From contig NZ_JAIWYX010000001.1 of the NCBI RefSeq assembly GCF_020251205.1, forward strand, positions 434,001-498,000: a DNA stretch of 64,000 bases. Reading direction: 5' to 3'. Source of the DNA: Arthrobacter sp. M4. Lineage in GTDB: Bacteria > Actinomycetota > Actinomycetes > Actinomycetales > Micrococcaceae. Below the pieces are notes generated by a model, which was given only the letters and a program-made list of their open reading frames with translations, was not told where the DNA came from and ran no database searches. Every line of letters starts with the position of its first letter. The stretch's first letter is position 1. This document shows positions 41,634 through 49,856 of the stretch, piece after piece. Position numbers and translations under genes: made by a program.

Positions 41634-42989
41634 TCAGCCGCGGTTTTGGCTTCTTTGCTGATTCATGGCAAAGATGTGTTGGGCATAGTAGTTAAGACCA
41701 TCGTCCATCTTGGCTTGCCAACTCAATGTCGCGGCTCGAAGATCTGCCTTGTCAATTGATTCAAAAATCTCAGTATTTTGTTCAAGGATTATTGTTGGTG
41801 AAAATGCGTATCGCGCCCCGATGACCGCAAAATGCATGAACGCCTGTTTGGTGAGCGTCTCCAACATTGCCGGTATTCGGTTCAGGCCCGAGGACTCAAA
41901 AAGTGCGGTTTGGAACTCCATATCGAGGTGGTGGGCCCGGGCTACATCATTGCGACGGACACAATCGCCCAGCTCATCCAGGAGTTTCTTGACTTGGGAA
42001 CGGCCTTCTGGGCTCCAACGGCTGGCCGCCCTAACCACGATTGCTCCCAACGCACGCCGGGCCATATAGGTCTCGGATACGTCGTCAAGGGAAGGAATTC
42101 GCACCACCACGGAATCTGATCTGGCCGCGGTAACCAGCCCATCTTCGGTGAGTGCGCGAACCGCAGATCGAATATCCCTCACAGGCGCACCCAGCAAACG
42201 ATTCAACGTCCCCATCGAAATTTCGCTCTCGCCGGAGAATGTACCGTCGACCAGCCCCTGGCGAATTGCCGAAAGAATGTCTTCTGTCAATGCATTCCCG
42301 GACTCGATGAATTCGGCCGTGCTTGACCCCAGGGTTGTGGGCTCTTTACGGTCAACCGTCCATGAGAAAGGAGTCCGCCCGCCCTGGTACCAGCGGCGGA
42401 TACGCCACTCCAGGTCTGCCAATTGCTCTCCCGTTGGCACTTGGGGCAACCGGTCCAGGGCCGCCACGAGTTTCTGCCACTGCCAAGCATCGACGAAGTG
42501 TGCCGCCGGCCGCACGTCAGCGGGTACTGCAAAGTCGCCGCTCACAAGAATGATGGCTTCGGCAAGGCTTTGCCCAGCGGACTCCAGCGATGCCCACAGA
42601 CCGTGGCCTTGGCCTGTGGTGTCGGGATCCTGCAGGACACTTCGAAGCAGATCCGCCGCCAGCACCGCCCGCAGCCTTCTCTTGCTGCTGGTGGACAGAC
42701 CGGCCGGGTACCGTACGCGCGAAGCGCGGGAGGGGTTCAAGACGAAGCAGGAACCAGTGGGTCCGACGGCGAATCCAACCAACACCATCTGCCGCTCCGC
42801 CAGCATGGCACTGACCGACTCAGTTGTTGGGTTGGGTGCCGCGAATTCCTGCCATGCCCGCGCTACGAACGATTGGCTCACACCGACAGCTTCAGCCACG
42901 TGGCGGCTGGAGGCCTTGGTTGATTGCATCCAGAGCGGCGCCGTCAGAACGGCACGTTTGAGCCCGGCGCGATCACTTGCACTCCCCAT
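41634..42989 (-). CDS. Long GntR-type regulator with FCD domain and extra N-terminal region
   Basis: The 451-residue protein is about twice the usual GntR-FCD length. The C-terminal half, from roughly 225, has a GntR winged HTH (ALTEDILSAIRQGLVDGTFSGESEISMGTLNRLLGAPVRDIRSAVRALTEDGLV) and an FCD effector domain with its metal-ligand pattern (DMEFQTALFESSG and later histidines). The N-terminal 200 residues hold another HTH-like stretch (SSRHVAEAVGVSQSFVARAWQEF) and an unassigned domain with FAVGPTGSCFVLNPS and HFVDAWQWQKLVAALDRLP. TAGACT six bases before ATG 42989 indicates a leaderless start. It divergently flanks the amine-oxidase gene and is a candidate regulator of the shared promoter. Confidence 0.8.
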   Translation of the reverse strand: MGSASDRAGLKRAVLTAPLWMQSTKASSRHVAEAVGVSQSFVARAWQEFAAPNPTTESVSAMLAERQMVLVGFAVGPTGSCFVLNPSRASRVRYPAGLSTSSKRRLRAVLAADLLRSVLQDPDTTGQGHGLWASLESAGQSLAEAIILVSGDFAVPADVRPAAHFVDAWQWQKLVAALDRLPQVPTGEQLADLEWRIRRWYQGGRTPFSWTVDRKEPTTLGSSTAEFIESGNALTEDILSAIRQGLVDGTFSGESEISMGTLNRLLGAPVRDIRSAVRALTEDGLVTAARSDSVVVRIPSLDDVSETYMARRALGAIVVRAASRWSPEGRSQVKKLLDELGDCVRRNDVARAHHLDMEFQTALFESSGLNRIPAMLETLTKQAFMHFAVIGARYAFSPTIILEQNTEIFESIDKADLRAATLSWQAKMDDGLNYYAQHIFAMNQQRSQNRG

Positions 42990-43001
42990 GCGGCAAGTCT
43001 A
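42990..43001 (-). promoter_or_regulatory. Leaderless -10 element for the FCD-GntR gene
   Basis: On the minus strand TAGACT (43001-42996) is followed by six bases, TGCCGC, and then ATG at 42989, matching the leaderless pattern seen at three other genes here. Confidence 0.45.
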
Positions 43002-43151
43002 GGCAGGCGCATGGCGTGACTCAAAGACTCATTCCGGGACTGTTTCTCGGTGCTGGTATTCCCATCGTCGGAGGCACTGCCAATCATGGAGACCGAGATC
43101 CGGCATTACCGATGATCCGGTCCGCACCCGACCAACTCCTAAGGAGAATAA

Positions 43152-44501
43152 ATGTACGATGTCGCCGTCATTGGTGGAGGTCCAGCTGGGCTGGCCGCGG
43201 CTTACAACCTTGAACGCGGGGGCCAAAGAGTGGTGCTCCTGGAGGAAACCGGCCGGCTTGGCGGACGCGCAAAGACCGTGGATATCAACGGGGAACCGGT
43301 CAACATGGGTGCCATGTTCGTGTACACCGGCACCGCTTCGCATGAGTTGGCCGTTGAACTGGGCATCCCCTTGGAACCCTTTGAACCATCGACGTTTGGT
43401 ATCCATGTCAATGGAGAGACCGTAGTCTCCACCGATAACGATGAGCTGGTTGAGAGGCTGCCGCTCGCGGAAGAGTCCCGCGAAAGCCTGCGGGCGTTCA
43501 TCCAGCGGGCGAGCTCGGAGTATTACGCGAACACCGTGGACGGGCAACTGCGTCCAGCAACACCAGGCTTTGGCGACGAATCTGCCCAGTCCCGAATTAG
43601 CGGCCTGCCCCAAGACGTCCAGAAGGTACTTACCGCGGCCATCCGCGGTGGTTCGGTGGCACATCCTTCAGAACTCAGCACAACCTACGCACTGCGGTAC
43701 TTCGCCAGCTATCTGGTACGCGAAAAGAAGAACCGAATGGTCTCCTTGGAGGGCATGCAGGCTATTCCTGCAGCACTGGCCAACTCCCTGCAAAGCACCG
43801 AAGTGCGCATGCATCAGCGCGTGGACTCGCTTCATCAGGACGCCGATGGACTGTGGAACGTGCAGGTCTCTGCCACCGGGCCCGACGAAGGCTCCGAGCC
43901 TGCCGTGGAACCTCAGGATGTGACCGCGAAGCACGTCATCCTGGCGGTTCCGGCCCCAAGGATTACCGGAATGGTTCAGTTGCCGGAATGGAAGAGCCGG
44001 GCCCTGGATGCGGTGCAGACTCCCGGCTCAACCGAGCTCGGGGTCGTTGTGGATATCAGCGCGCCGGAGCTTGCAGGCTTTGACGACTGGTCTTTCATCG
44101 CAACGGCCGGGCGTGTGTTCGATGTGGTGATCAACCCGAGGCCGGGGCGCAAAGACGGAAAGGTCCAGTTTGTCTGCTACGGGAACTCCGCCGGGTACAT
44201 CCAAGAAGCCAACGATCCCTCTTCAGGCGTGCTGGAGCAGTGGGTCGAGGAGTTTCTGGCCGTGGCACCGGAACTGCGCGGACACATCCTCGGGGCCAAC
44301 ATTCAGTCGTGGCGACACTGCTTCTCGTTGCTCACGCCGACGCGGGCGGCAGCTCTTCCGCTGCTCCAAGCGCCGGTAGGTAGCACCATGCATTTCGCGG
44401 GCGACTACTCCTCAGAGACGGCCGGCACCCATGGAGCCTATTCGGAGGCTAAGCGGGTCAGCCAGGCCATTCTCGAATCTTCGCTAAAACTATTGCCTTA
44501 A
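43152..44501 (+). CDS. FAD-dependent amine oxidase family protein (flavin monoamine oxidase-like)
   Basis: The 449-residue flavoenzyme has the N-terminal fold YDVAVIGGGPAGLAAAYNLERGGQRVVLLEETGRLGGRAKT (two-dinucleotide-binding motif). It also has VSLEGMQAIPAALA in place of the usual P-GG, the FAD-contact VILAVPAPRI and the C-terminal HFAGDYSSETAGTHGAYSEAKRVSQAI typical of amine oxidases and protoporphyrinogen-oxidase relatives. It probably oxidises a primary or secondary amine to an imine; substrate unknown. AAGGAG six bases before ATG. It ends right at the promoter of the ABC importer (the TAA overlaps the region between -35 and the operator), so the two units are tightly packed. Confidence 0.85.
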   Translation: MYDVAVIGGGPAGLAAAYNLERGGQRVVLLEETGRLGGRAKTVDINGEPVNMGAMFVYTGTASHELAVELGIPLEPFEPSTFGIHVNGETVVSTDNDELVERLPLAEESRESLRAFIQRASSEYYANTVDGQLRPATPGFGDESAQSRISGLPQDVQKVLTAAIRGGSVAHPSELSTTYALRYFASYLVREKKNRMVSLEGMQAIPAALANSLQSTEVRMHQRVDSLHQDADGLWNVQVSATGPDEGSEPAVEPQDVTAKHVILAVPAPRITGMVQLPEWKSRALDAVQTPGSTELGVVVDISAPELAGFDDWSFIATAGRVFDVVINPRPGRKDGKVQFVCYGNSAGYIQEANDPSSGVLEQWVEEFLAVAPELRGHILGANIQSWRHCFSLLTPTRAAALPLLQAPVGSTMHFAGDYSSETAGTHGAYSEAKRVSQAILESSLKLLP

Positions 44502-44520
44502 TCATACAAGGATGTATTCT
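44493..44520 (+). promoter_or_regulatory. Regulated promoter copy B (ABC importer)
   Basis: TTGCCT-N16-TATTCT, with core ATCATACAAGGATGTAT (44501-44517). Compared with copies A and C it differs at one core position (G for T) and in the -10 box. Copies A and C are at 9371-9398 and 52376-52349. It overlaps the stop of the amine oxidase gene and lies 138 bases before the ATPase start. Confidence 0.65.
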
Positions 44521-44658
44521 TTAGGTGTGATCAGTACCACAGGCGCCTGCAGCACACTTCACAGCACCTCCGCCCAGTGGTTCGGCCTGGACGCTCCGGC
44601 ACCGATCGCGGGCCGTTGTGGGGGTTTAGGCGTCGGCTATTCAAAGGAATCGAAAAAT

Positions 44659-45450
44659 ATGGGCCTAAGTTTTGGCACGAAAGCTCCCCCGACCGCACTC
44701 TCCGGCAAGGTTGAGGTGTCCGGGCTTGGCAAGAAGTATGGAGCCGTCCAGGTTTTGTCGGATGTGAATCTGTCGATGGCCGAGGGTGAGGTGGTCTCGA
44801 TCATCGGCCCCTCGGGGGCCGGTAAGAGCACGTTCCTGCGGTGCTTGAATTACCTGGAAACCCCCAGTGAGGGCACCATCGCGATCGGCGGTGCCCGTGT
44901 GGTCGCCGGCGGAAAGCTGCCGGACAAGGCCAGCCTTGACCACCTCCGCCGCGTCACCGGGATGGTGTTCCAAAGCTTTAACCTGTTCCCGCACCTGACC
45001 GTGATGGAGAACATCACCCTGCCCCAGCGCAAGGTCCTGGGCTCAAGCAAGGAACAGGCCGAAGAGGTCGCCAACCGGCTGCTGAAAAGGGTCGGCCTGC
45101 CGGAGAAGGCCAAGGCCTACCCGGCCCGCCTCTCGGGCGGGCAGCAGCAACGCATCGCGATCGCCCGGGCCCTGGCCCTGTCACCGAAGGTCATGCTTTT
45201 CGACGAACCAACCTCCGCCCTGGACCCCGAGATCGGCCTGGAAGTCCTGGCCGTCATGCGCGACCTCGCCGGGGAGGGCATGACCATGCTGGTGGTCACC
45301 CACGAGATGCACTTCGCCCGGGACGTCTCGGACCGGATCATGGTCATGGGCAACGGCGGCGTGCTGGAAATCGGCCCCAGCGAGCAGGTCATGTCCGCCC
45401 CGCAGAATGAACGCACCCGCCAGTTCCTCAAGGCCGTGCTGGACAGGTGA
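44659..45450 (+). CDS. ABC transporter ATPase, polar amino acid type
   Basis: The 263-residue ATPase has Walker A GPSGAGKST, the Q-loop (FQSFNLFPHLTVMENI), signature LSGGQQQR, Walker B KVMLFDEPTSALDPE and the H-loop VTHEMHFA. FQ-x-FNLFPH-x-T-x-x-EN and VTHEM-x-FAR are characteristic of GlnQ/HisP-type amino acid importers. The start ATG 44659 is chosen for AAAGGA about ten bases upstream; the longer frame begins inside the promoter. It is first in a four-gene operon (ATPase, two permeases, lipoprotein) expressed from promoter copy B. Confidence 0.93.
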   Translation: MGLSFGTKAPPTALSGKVEVSGLGKKYGAVQVLSDVNLSMAEGEVVSIIGPSGAGKSTFLRCLNYLETPSEGTIAIGGARVVAGGKLPDKASLDHLRRVTGMVFQSFNLFPHLTVMENITLPQRKVLGSSKEQAEEVANRLLKRVGLPEKAKAYPARLSGGQQQRIAIARALALSPKVMLFDEPTSALDPEIGLEVLAVMRDLAGEGMTMLVVTHEMHFARDVSDRIMVMGNGGVLEIGPSEQVMSAPQNERTRQFLKAVLDR

Positions 45451-45457
45451 GGCAGTC

Positions 45458-46105
45458 ATGATCACCCAACTTTTGACCTCGATCGCCCAGGGCGTCGGGC
45501 TCACCCTTTACGTCACAGGCGCCTCACTCCTGTTCGGCGGCATGATCGGACTGCTCCTCGTCGGCGCTGCCCGCTCACCGATCGCGATCATCCGCACCAC
45601 CGCCACCCTCTACATCAACATCGTCAGGGTCATCCCGCCGATCACCTGGCTGTTCCTGATCTACTTCGGCCTGCCGCAGTACGCCCTGCGCTTGTCCACC
45701 ATCCAGGCAGCGATTATCGGTTTCTCCATCATCGCTTCGGCCTTCATGGCCGAGATCTACCGCTCCGGACTGCTCAGCATCCCCGACGGGCAACGCGAAG
45801 CCGCCCACGCACTCGGGTTAAGCACGGTCACCACCGTGGGGCACATCATCACCCCGCAGGCCTTCCGCGTCGCGCTGCCCGCGATCGCCACCTACGGCAT
45901 CGGACTGTTGAAGGACTCCGCCCTGGCCTCCACCATCGGAGTCCGCGAGATCACCTACTACGCCCAGCAAAGCGCCAAGCAAACCCACGAAGGACTGCTC
46001 TCCTTCCTCGTCGCCGGCGCCCTGTACATCGTGATCAGCCTGATTGTCGCCGTCGTCTCGCGGCGGGTCGACCTCAGGTTGCGCCGGAAGATCGGAGTGG
46101 CGTGA
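45458..46105 (+). CDS. ABC permease 1, polar amino acid type (HisM/GlnP)
   Basis: The 215-residue permease has about five helices, starts MITQLLTSIAQGVGLTLYVTGASLLFGG, and has the EAA-type coupling loop (PDGQREAAHALGLSTVTTVGHIITPQAFRVALPAI). The sequence around EAAHALGLS is the HisMQ consensus. With its partner it forms the membrane channel of the importer. It follows the ATPase after seven bases and its stop overlaps the next start (GTGATGA), so translation is coupled. Confidence 0.9.
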   Translation: MITQLLTSIAQGVGLTLYVTGASLLFGGMIGLLLVGAARSPIAIIRTTATLYINIVRVIPPITWLFLIYFGLPQYALRLSTIQAAIIGFSIIASAFMAEIYRSGLLSIPDGQREAAHALGLSTVTTVGHIITPQAFRVALPAIATYGIGLLKDSALASTIGVREITYYAQQSAKQTHEGLLSFLVAGALYIVISLIVAVVSRRVDLRLRRKIGVA

Positions 46106-46767
46106 TGGACCTTCTAACTCAGTGGCTCAACTGGCTGCCCAACCTCGCCCCCGGACTGGCCGTCAGCCTCCAACTCACAGGGCTCGCCTTGCTCTTCGGA
46201 TTCCCCTTCGGGCTGCTGCTGGCCGTCATGGCCGAAGCGAAATTCGCCCCCTTCCAGTGGATCTCCTTCCTCTTCGTGGAGATCGGCCGTGGCCTGCCGG
46301 CCCTGGTGCTGCTCTACATGCTGTACTTCAGCCTCCCCGACGCCGGCATCACCCTGACATCCCTGACCACCGCCATCATCGCGCTGAGCTGGAACACCGG
46401 GGCCTACGCCTCCGAATACTTCCGCGCCGGCCTCGCCGCCGTACCACTAGGACAAAAAGAAGCAGCCCTCACCTCCGGACTGCGCGGCTGGACAGGATTC
46501 CGCATCATCATCCTCCCCCAAGCCCTGCGCATCAGCACCCCTCCCCTGGCAGGCCTCGCCGTCCTCGTCTTCCAAGGCAGCGCCCTCGCCTTCGTCATCG
46601 CCGTGCCCGAACTCATGTCCAAAGCCTTCGAAATCGGCTCCATCACCTTCCAATACCTCAGCGTCTACACCCTCACCGCAGTCATCTACGGAACCCTCAC
46701 ACTCATCTTCCTCAGCCTCGTCAAGCTCCTCGAAACACGACTCAACCACCACCTCCAACGCAACTAA
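46102..46767 (+). CDS. ABC permease 2, polar amino acid type
   Basis: The 221-residue permease has about five helices and the EAA-type loop PLGQKEAALTSGLRGWTGFRIIILPQALRISTPPL. It starts GTG-ATG (MMDLLTQWLNWLPNLAPGLAVSLQLTGLALLFGF) overlapping the previous stop. Two different permeases imply a heteromeric transmembrane domain. A very long open frame in another reading phase crosses this gene, but it is only high-GC codon shadow. Confidence 0.9.
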   Translation: MMDLLTQWLNWLPNLAPGLAVSLQLTGLALLFGFPFGLLLAVMAEAKFAPFQWISFLFVEIGRGLPALVLLYMLYFSLPDAGITLTSLTTAIIALSWNTGAYASEYFRAGLAAVPLGQKEAALTSGLRGWTGFRIIILPQALRISTPPLAGLAVLVFQGSALAFVIAVPELMSKAFEIGSITFQYLSVYTLTAVIYGTLTLIFLSLVKLLETRLNHHLQRN

Positions 46768-46823
46768 CCCCCAAACCAACCCCTGGGGCTCGCCCCCATC
46801 CCCTCAATAAAGAAAGAGACACC

Positions 46824-47690
46824 ATGTCCCGAACAACCCGTACCCTCGTGCGCGCACTTTCGGCCGGCACCGCCGCCGGCCTGGTCGCCCTCTCCCTCGC
46901 CGCCTGCGGCGGCAACGGCGCCGCGAGCGGCTCGGCCGACTGCACCCCGGCCCACAAAGACCTCAAAACCCTCACCCAGGGCGAGCTCACAGTCGCAAGC
47001 TACGACTACGCACCCGCCACCATCCTGAAAGGCGACAACGTCACCGGCATGGAAGGTGACCTCATCAACGAGATCGCCAAGCTTGAATGCCTCAAAGTCA
47101 CCGTCAGCACCTCGGGCGGTGCTGGAGCAGTTATCCCCTCTGTACAGTCCAAGCGCGTTGACATCGGATCGGGAAACTGGCTGCGCACCAAGGAACGCAC
47201 CAAGATCGTCTACCTGAGCACGCCGCTCTGGAGCGACCCACAGGCAATCGTCTCCACGAAAGGCCTCACCAGCGACGACCTGCAGGGCAAGATGGTTGGC
47301 TCGGTAGCCGGCAACCTGTGGAACGACAGCATGCAGAAGTGGCTTGGCGACAAGTTCAAGATTTACCAGGACGACGAATCCATCTACGGCGACCTCAAGG
47401 CAGGCCGCATCGACGCCCTCGTGGCATCGTCCGCATCTGCCAAGTACCGGTTCAAGGACGCACCGATTGAGGGCGCCACGGTGGTAGATGTGAAGCCGAA
47501 CGCGAATGTCCCCCAGTTCGCCGCTGTCGGCCAAGTGATGTTGCCGTCCAGCCTTGACAACACCGCCCTCGGCAAGGCCCTGGACGAGGACATCAAGAAG
47601 CTCCGCGAAAACGGCACCATCAAGAAAATCCTCGAGAAATACGGAATCGACCCCGCTGTCGGAGAGCCGGGCGCACCCAGCGAACTCTGA
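46824..47690 (+). CDS. Lipoprotein solute-binding protein of the ABC importer (SBP_bac_3)
   Basis: The 288-residue precursor has a lipobox SLAAC (Cys28) and the family-3 binding-protein fold: LTVASYDYAPATILKGDNVTGMEGDLINEIAKLECLKVTV, the hinge GKMVGSVAGNLWNDSMQ and a C-terminal LRENGTIKKILEKYGID. The SBP_bac_3 family binds polar amino acids, amines and opines. It lies outside the membrane and hands the ligand to the two permeases. AAAGAAAGAGA before ATG. A strong terminator follows 20 bases past the stop, ending the operon. Confidence 0.9.
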   Translation: MSRTTRTLVRALSAGTAAGLVALSLAACGGNGAASGSADCTPAHKDLKTLTQGELTVASYDYAPATILKGDNVTGMEGDLINEIAKLECLKVTVSTSGGAGAVIPSVQSKRVDIGSGNWLRTKERTKIVYLSTPLWSDPQAIVSTKGLTSDDLQGKMVGSVAGNLWNDSMQKWLGDKFKIYQDDESIYGDLKAGRIDALVASSASAKYRFKDAPIEGATVVDVKPNANVPQFAAVGQVMLPSSLDNTALGKALDEDIKKLRENGTIKKILEKYGIDPAVGEPGAPSEL

Positions 47691-47710
47691 CGAGAACCCC
47701 CAACCACACC

Positions 47711-47746
47711 AAAACGACGCCGGATATCATCCGGCGTCGTTTTTGG
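47711..47746 (+). terminator. Rho-independent terminator of the ABC operon
   Basis: ACGACGCCGGAT pairs with ATCCGGCGTCGT around a three-base loop, followed by five T, 21 bases after the stop of the binding protein. Flanking A and T runs make it effective in both directions. Confidence 0.92.
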
Positions 47747-47753
47747 GTTCCCT

Positions 47754-47876
47754 GCCGGAACCTTAGGGGCGCCGGGCAGGTGGATGACGTTCCCGTCCGG
47801 AACCATAGGGCGCCCGGCACCTGGCTGACGTTCCGTCCGGAACCATAGGGGCGTCGGGCAGTTGGCTGGCCCGTGC
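47754..47876 (+). repeat. Three imperfect tandem repeats, about 41 bp each
   Basis: Units start at 47754, 47795 and 47835. Each carries (G)CCGGAACC(A/T)TAGGGGCG(C/T)CGGGCA followed by a TGGCTGACGTTCC-like spacer. They differ by about 10-20 percent. There is no gene on either strand that needs them, and they do not look like CRISPR repeats (no unique spacers). They are probably an intergenic repeat family or remnant of an expanded regulatory element. Unit edges are approximate. Confidence 0.75.
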
Positions 47877-48147
47877 ACAGGCAACGAATTACTCCGGCAG
47901 AATGAGGAGGCACGCCTCGCCGACCCTGTGTCGTCCAGGCTCGGTTGCCGACATCGGAGTGGATTCCGACTTGTTCCTCGCGGACCCAGGCCTTGTTGAA
48001 CGCCGCTGGCGCGAACAGCCTACGCCCCTGGGCAGGGGTGCGGAGCCAGAGACCTGCGCGTAGTCCGTCAGCCTCAACGAGTGCCCGGCAAACGGGCGTG
48101 CCCTGTTGTCGGATTTCGATGCTGATTCCGTGAGGAGGTCCAGTCAT
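47877..48147 (-). other. Orphan open segment, possible degraded gene
   Basis: On the minus strand ATG 48147 opens a frame with gene-like composition (PHGISIEIRQQGTPVCRALV, AFNKAWVREEQ). It then runs into the tandem repeats without a sensible end. A shift of frame near 47930 would give a natural-looking end, GEACLLILPE, at 47889. No family is recognised and no ribosome site is present. This is either a frameshifted remnant or chance. The stretch 48148-48203 shows nothing. Confidence 0.25.
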
Positions 48148-48203
48148 TGATGCGTTCCCAGGCCCATGGGGTTTCCATCCCTCTTGAGGCTTAAATGAAA
48201 TGG

Positions 48204-48235
48204 CCATGCACCCCGGAGCAATCCAGGGTGCATGG
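48204..48235 (-). terminator. Hairpin terminator after the aldehyde dehydrogenase gene
   Basis: CCATGCACCC pairs with GGGTGCATGG (12-base loop), 20 bases past the stop on the minus strand. It is followed only by a weak T-rich stretch (CCATTTCATTTAAG). Confidence 0.6.
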
Positions 48236-48254
48236 CGACTTGGAAAAGCCGATG

Positions 48255-49748
48255 TCAACCGCGGTTGTACATGACGTGTTTGGTGCGGGAGAAGTCTTCG
48301 AGGGCGTAGATGGACAGGTCCCGGCCGTAGCCGGAGCCCTTGAAGCCGCCCCAGGGGACTTCGTTGGCGATGACCAGGTGGGAGTTGACCCAGACGGTGC
48401 CGAAGTCGAGGCGGCGGGGCACGGAAAGCGAGCGGGCGGAGTTGCTGGTCCAGACCGAGGCGGCAAGCCCGTAGATGGTTTCGTTGGCCCGGGTGATGGC
48501 TTCCTGGTCGGTGGTGAAGGTTTCCACCGAGATCACCGGGCCGAAGATCTCCGTACGGGTGATCGGCGCCCCGGCGGGTACGTCGGTCACGACGGTGGGT
48601 TCGATGAAGTAGCCCGGTCCTTCCAGGGCGTTACCGCCGACGGCGATGGTCAGGCCGTCCTTGCGGACGTCGTCGAGCGCGGCGAGCACACGCTCGTAGT
48701 GGGCCTTGGAGATCATGGAACCGACCTCGACGTCGTCCCCGGCGCCGGGGGTGCCGACCGAGATGTCGCTGACTTCGCGGATGAGCAGTTCGGTGAACTT
48801 CTCGGCCACGGACTCGTGGACGAGGACGCGGCAGGCTGCGCCGCATTCCTGCCCGCCGTTCCAGAATCCGGCCGAACGGACGCCCTTGGCGGCGGCTTCC
48901 AGGTCGGCGTCGTCAAACACGACGACGGGTGCCTTGCCGCCGAGTTCCAGGTGGACGCGCTTGACACTGGAGGCCGCGGTGGCGGCGACTTTTTGGCCGC
49001 TGCCCACGCTGCCGGTGATGGCGACGAGGTCAACGTCAGGGTGTTCGGAGATCCGGTTGCCCACCACCCGTCCGGAGCCCGTGACGATGTTCAGGACACC
49101 GGCCGGGACCTCGGAGGCGATGAGTTCGGCCAGTTTGAGGGTGGTCAACGGCGTCTGCTCCGAGGGCTTAAGGACCATGGTGTTGCCGGCGGCCAGGACC
49201 GGGGCGATCTTCCACGCGGCCATCAGCAGCGGGTAGTTCCATGGAGTGATCACCCCGACCACGCCCACAGGCTCGCGGAAGATCACCGAGGTGTGGTTCT
49301 CGGCATAGTCGTCCGCGCCGAGCGTGGTGAAGGCACGGGCAGCACCAGCAGAGAACCTGAAGGTGTCAATGGCGCTGGAGATATCGTCTTCAGCCACAGC
49401 GGCCGGCTTGCCGGTATTGGCAGCCTCGAGGGTTTCGAAGACTTCGCGGTTGGCCTCGATGACGTCCGCGATGCGAAGAAGGACGGCTGAGCGGTCCTTC
49501 GGGGTCTTCGCCGCCCAGTCCGCCGTCGCCGCTTTCGCCGCGGCGACGGCGGCGTCGACGTCCTCAACGGAACCGGAGGGGACCTGCACGAGGACTTCCT
49601 CAGTGGCGGGATTCACCACATCGAAGGTTGAGGCGGAGGTGGATGGTACGAACTCCCCGCGGATGAACTGGCCGAAAGGCGGGAGCGACGGCGCCGGAAG
49701 GGTTCCCTCCCGACGGACGGTGAATGGGGACGTTTCTGTGGTTGTCAT
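48255..49748 (-). CDS. NAD-dependent aldehyde dehydrogenase, gamma-aminobutyraldehyde type
   Basis: The 497-residue enzyme has the ALDH landmarks: Asn171 in ITPWNYPL, NAD site ITGSVGSG, Glu268 in LELGGKAP and catalytic Cys302 in GQECGAACRV. The G-x-C-x-AACR sequence and the C-terminal GRDLSIYALEDFSRTKHVM resemble PatD/ABALDH, which converts 4-aminobutanal (from putrescine) to GABA. A broader amino- or omega-aldehyde role is possible. It is the last gene in the minus operon with the DapA-like lyase and the flavin oxidase, and would oxidise the aldehyde released by either of those enzymes. Confidence 0.88.
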   Translation of the reverse strand: MTTTETSPFTVRREGTLPAPSLPPFGQFIRGEFVPSTSASTFDVVNPATEEVLVQVPSGSVEDVDAAVAAAKAATADWAAKTPKDRSAVLLRIADVIEANREVFETLEAANTGKPAAVAEDDISSAIDTFRFSAGAARAFTTLGADDYAENHTSVIFREPVGVVGVITPWNYPLLMAAWKIAPVLAAGNTMVLKPSEQTPLTTLKLAELIASEVPAGVLNIVTGSGRVVGNRISEHPDVDLVAITGSVGSGQKVAATAASSVKRVHLELGGKAPVVVFDDADLEAAAKGVRSAGFWNGGQECGAACRVLVHESVAEKFTELLIREVSDISVGTPGAGDDVEVGSMISKAHYERVLAALDDVRKDGLTIAVGGNALEGPGYFIEPTVVTDVPAGAPITRTEIFGPVISVETFTTDQEAITRANETIYGLAASVWTSNSARSLSVPRRLDFGTVWVNSHLVIANEVPWGGFKGSGYGRDLSIYALEDFSRTKHVMYNRG

Positions 49749-49775
49749 GGTGTGCTCAGTTCCTTTGCGTTGCGG

Positions 49776-49853
49776 CTATTTGACTACAGCGGCGGATTTT
49801 TCGTTCTGGTGCTTCCAGAAATCGGCCCCGTCGATGAAATGGAAGTCAGCCAC
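49776..49853 (-). CDS. 25-residue micro-ORF between lyase and dehydrogenase genes
   Basis: GTG 49853 begins three bases past the DapA-like gene's stop and reads 25 codons (start VADFHFIDGADFWKH) to TAG at 49776. It then leaves 27 bases before the dehydrogenase start. The peptide is compact, with paired Phe, Trp and His, and is more protein-like than random GC-rich frames. Only a weak ribosome site (GGATAAC) is visible, but reinitiation from the previous gene is plausible. It could be a leader, a small protein, or the end of a lost gene. Confidence 0.35.
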   Translation of the reverse strand: MADFHFIDGADFWKHQNEKSAAVVK

Positions 49854-49856
49854 GCG

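Noticed and set aside
46044..46823. Long open frame joined to the binding-protein gene, covering permease 2
   Set aside because: It has no ribosome site, its residues are Arg/Pro/His-rich and protein-like only after 46824; the permease in the other phase is a clear family member. It is GC-rich codon shadow.
47754..47876. Short CRISPR array
   Set aside because: The units are contiguous imperfect repeats with no unique spacers and no cas genes nearby.
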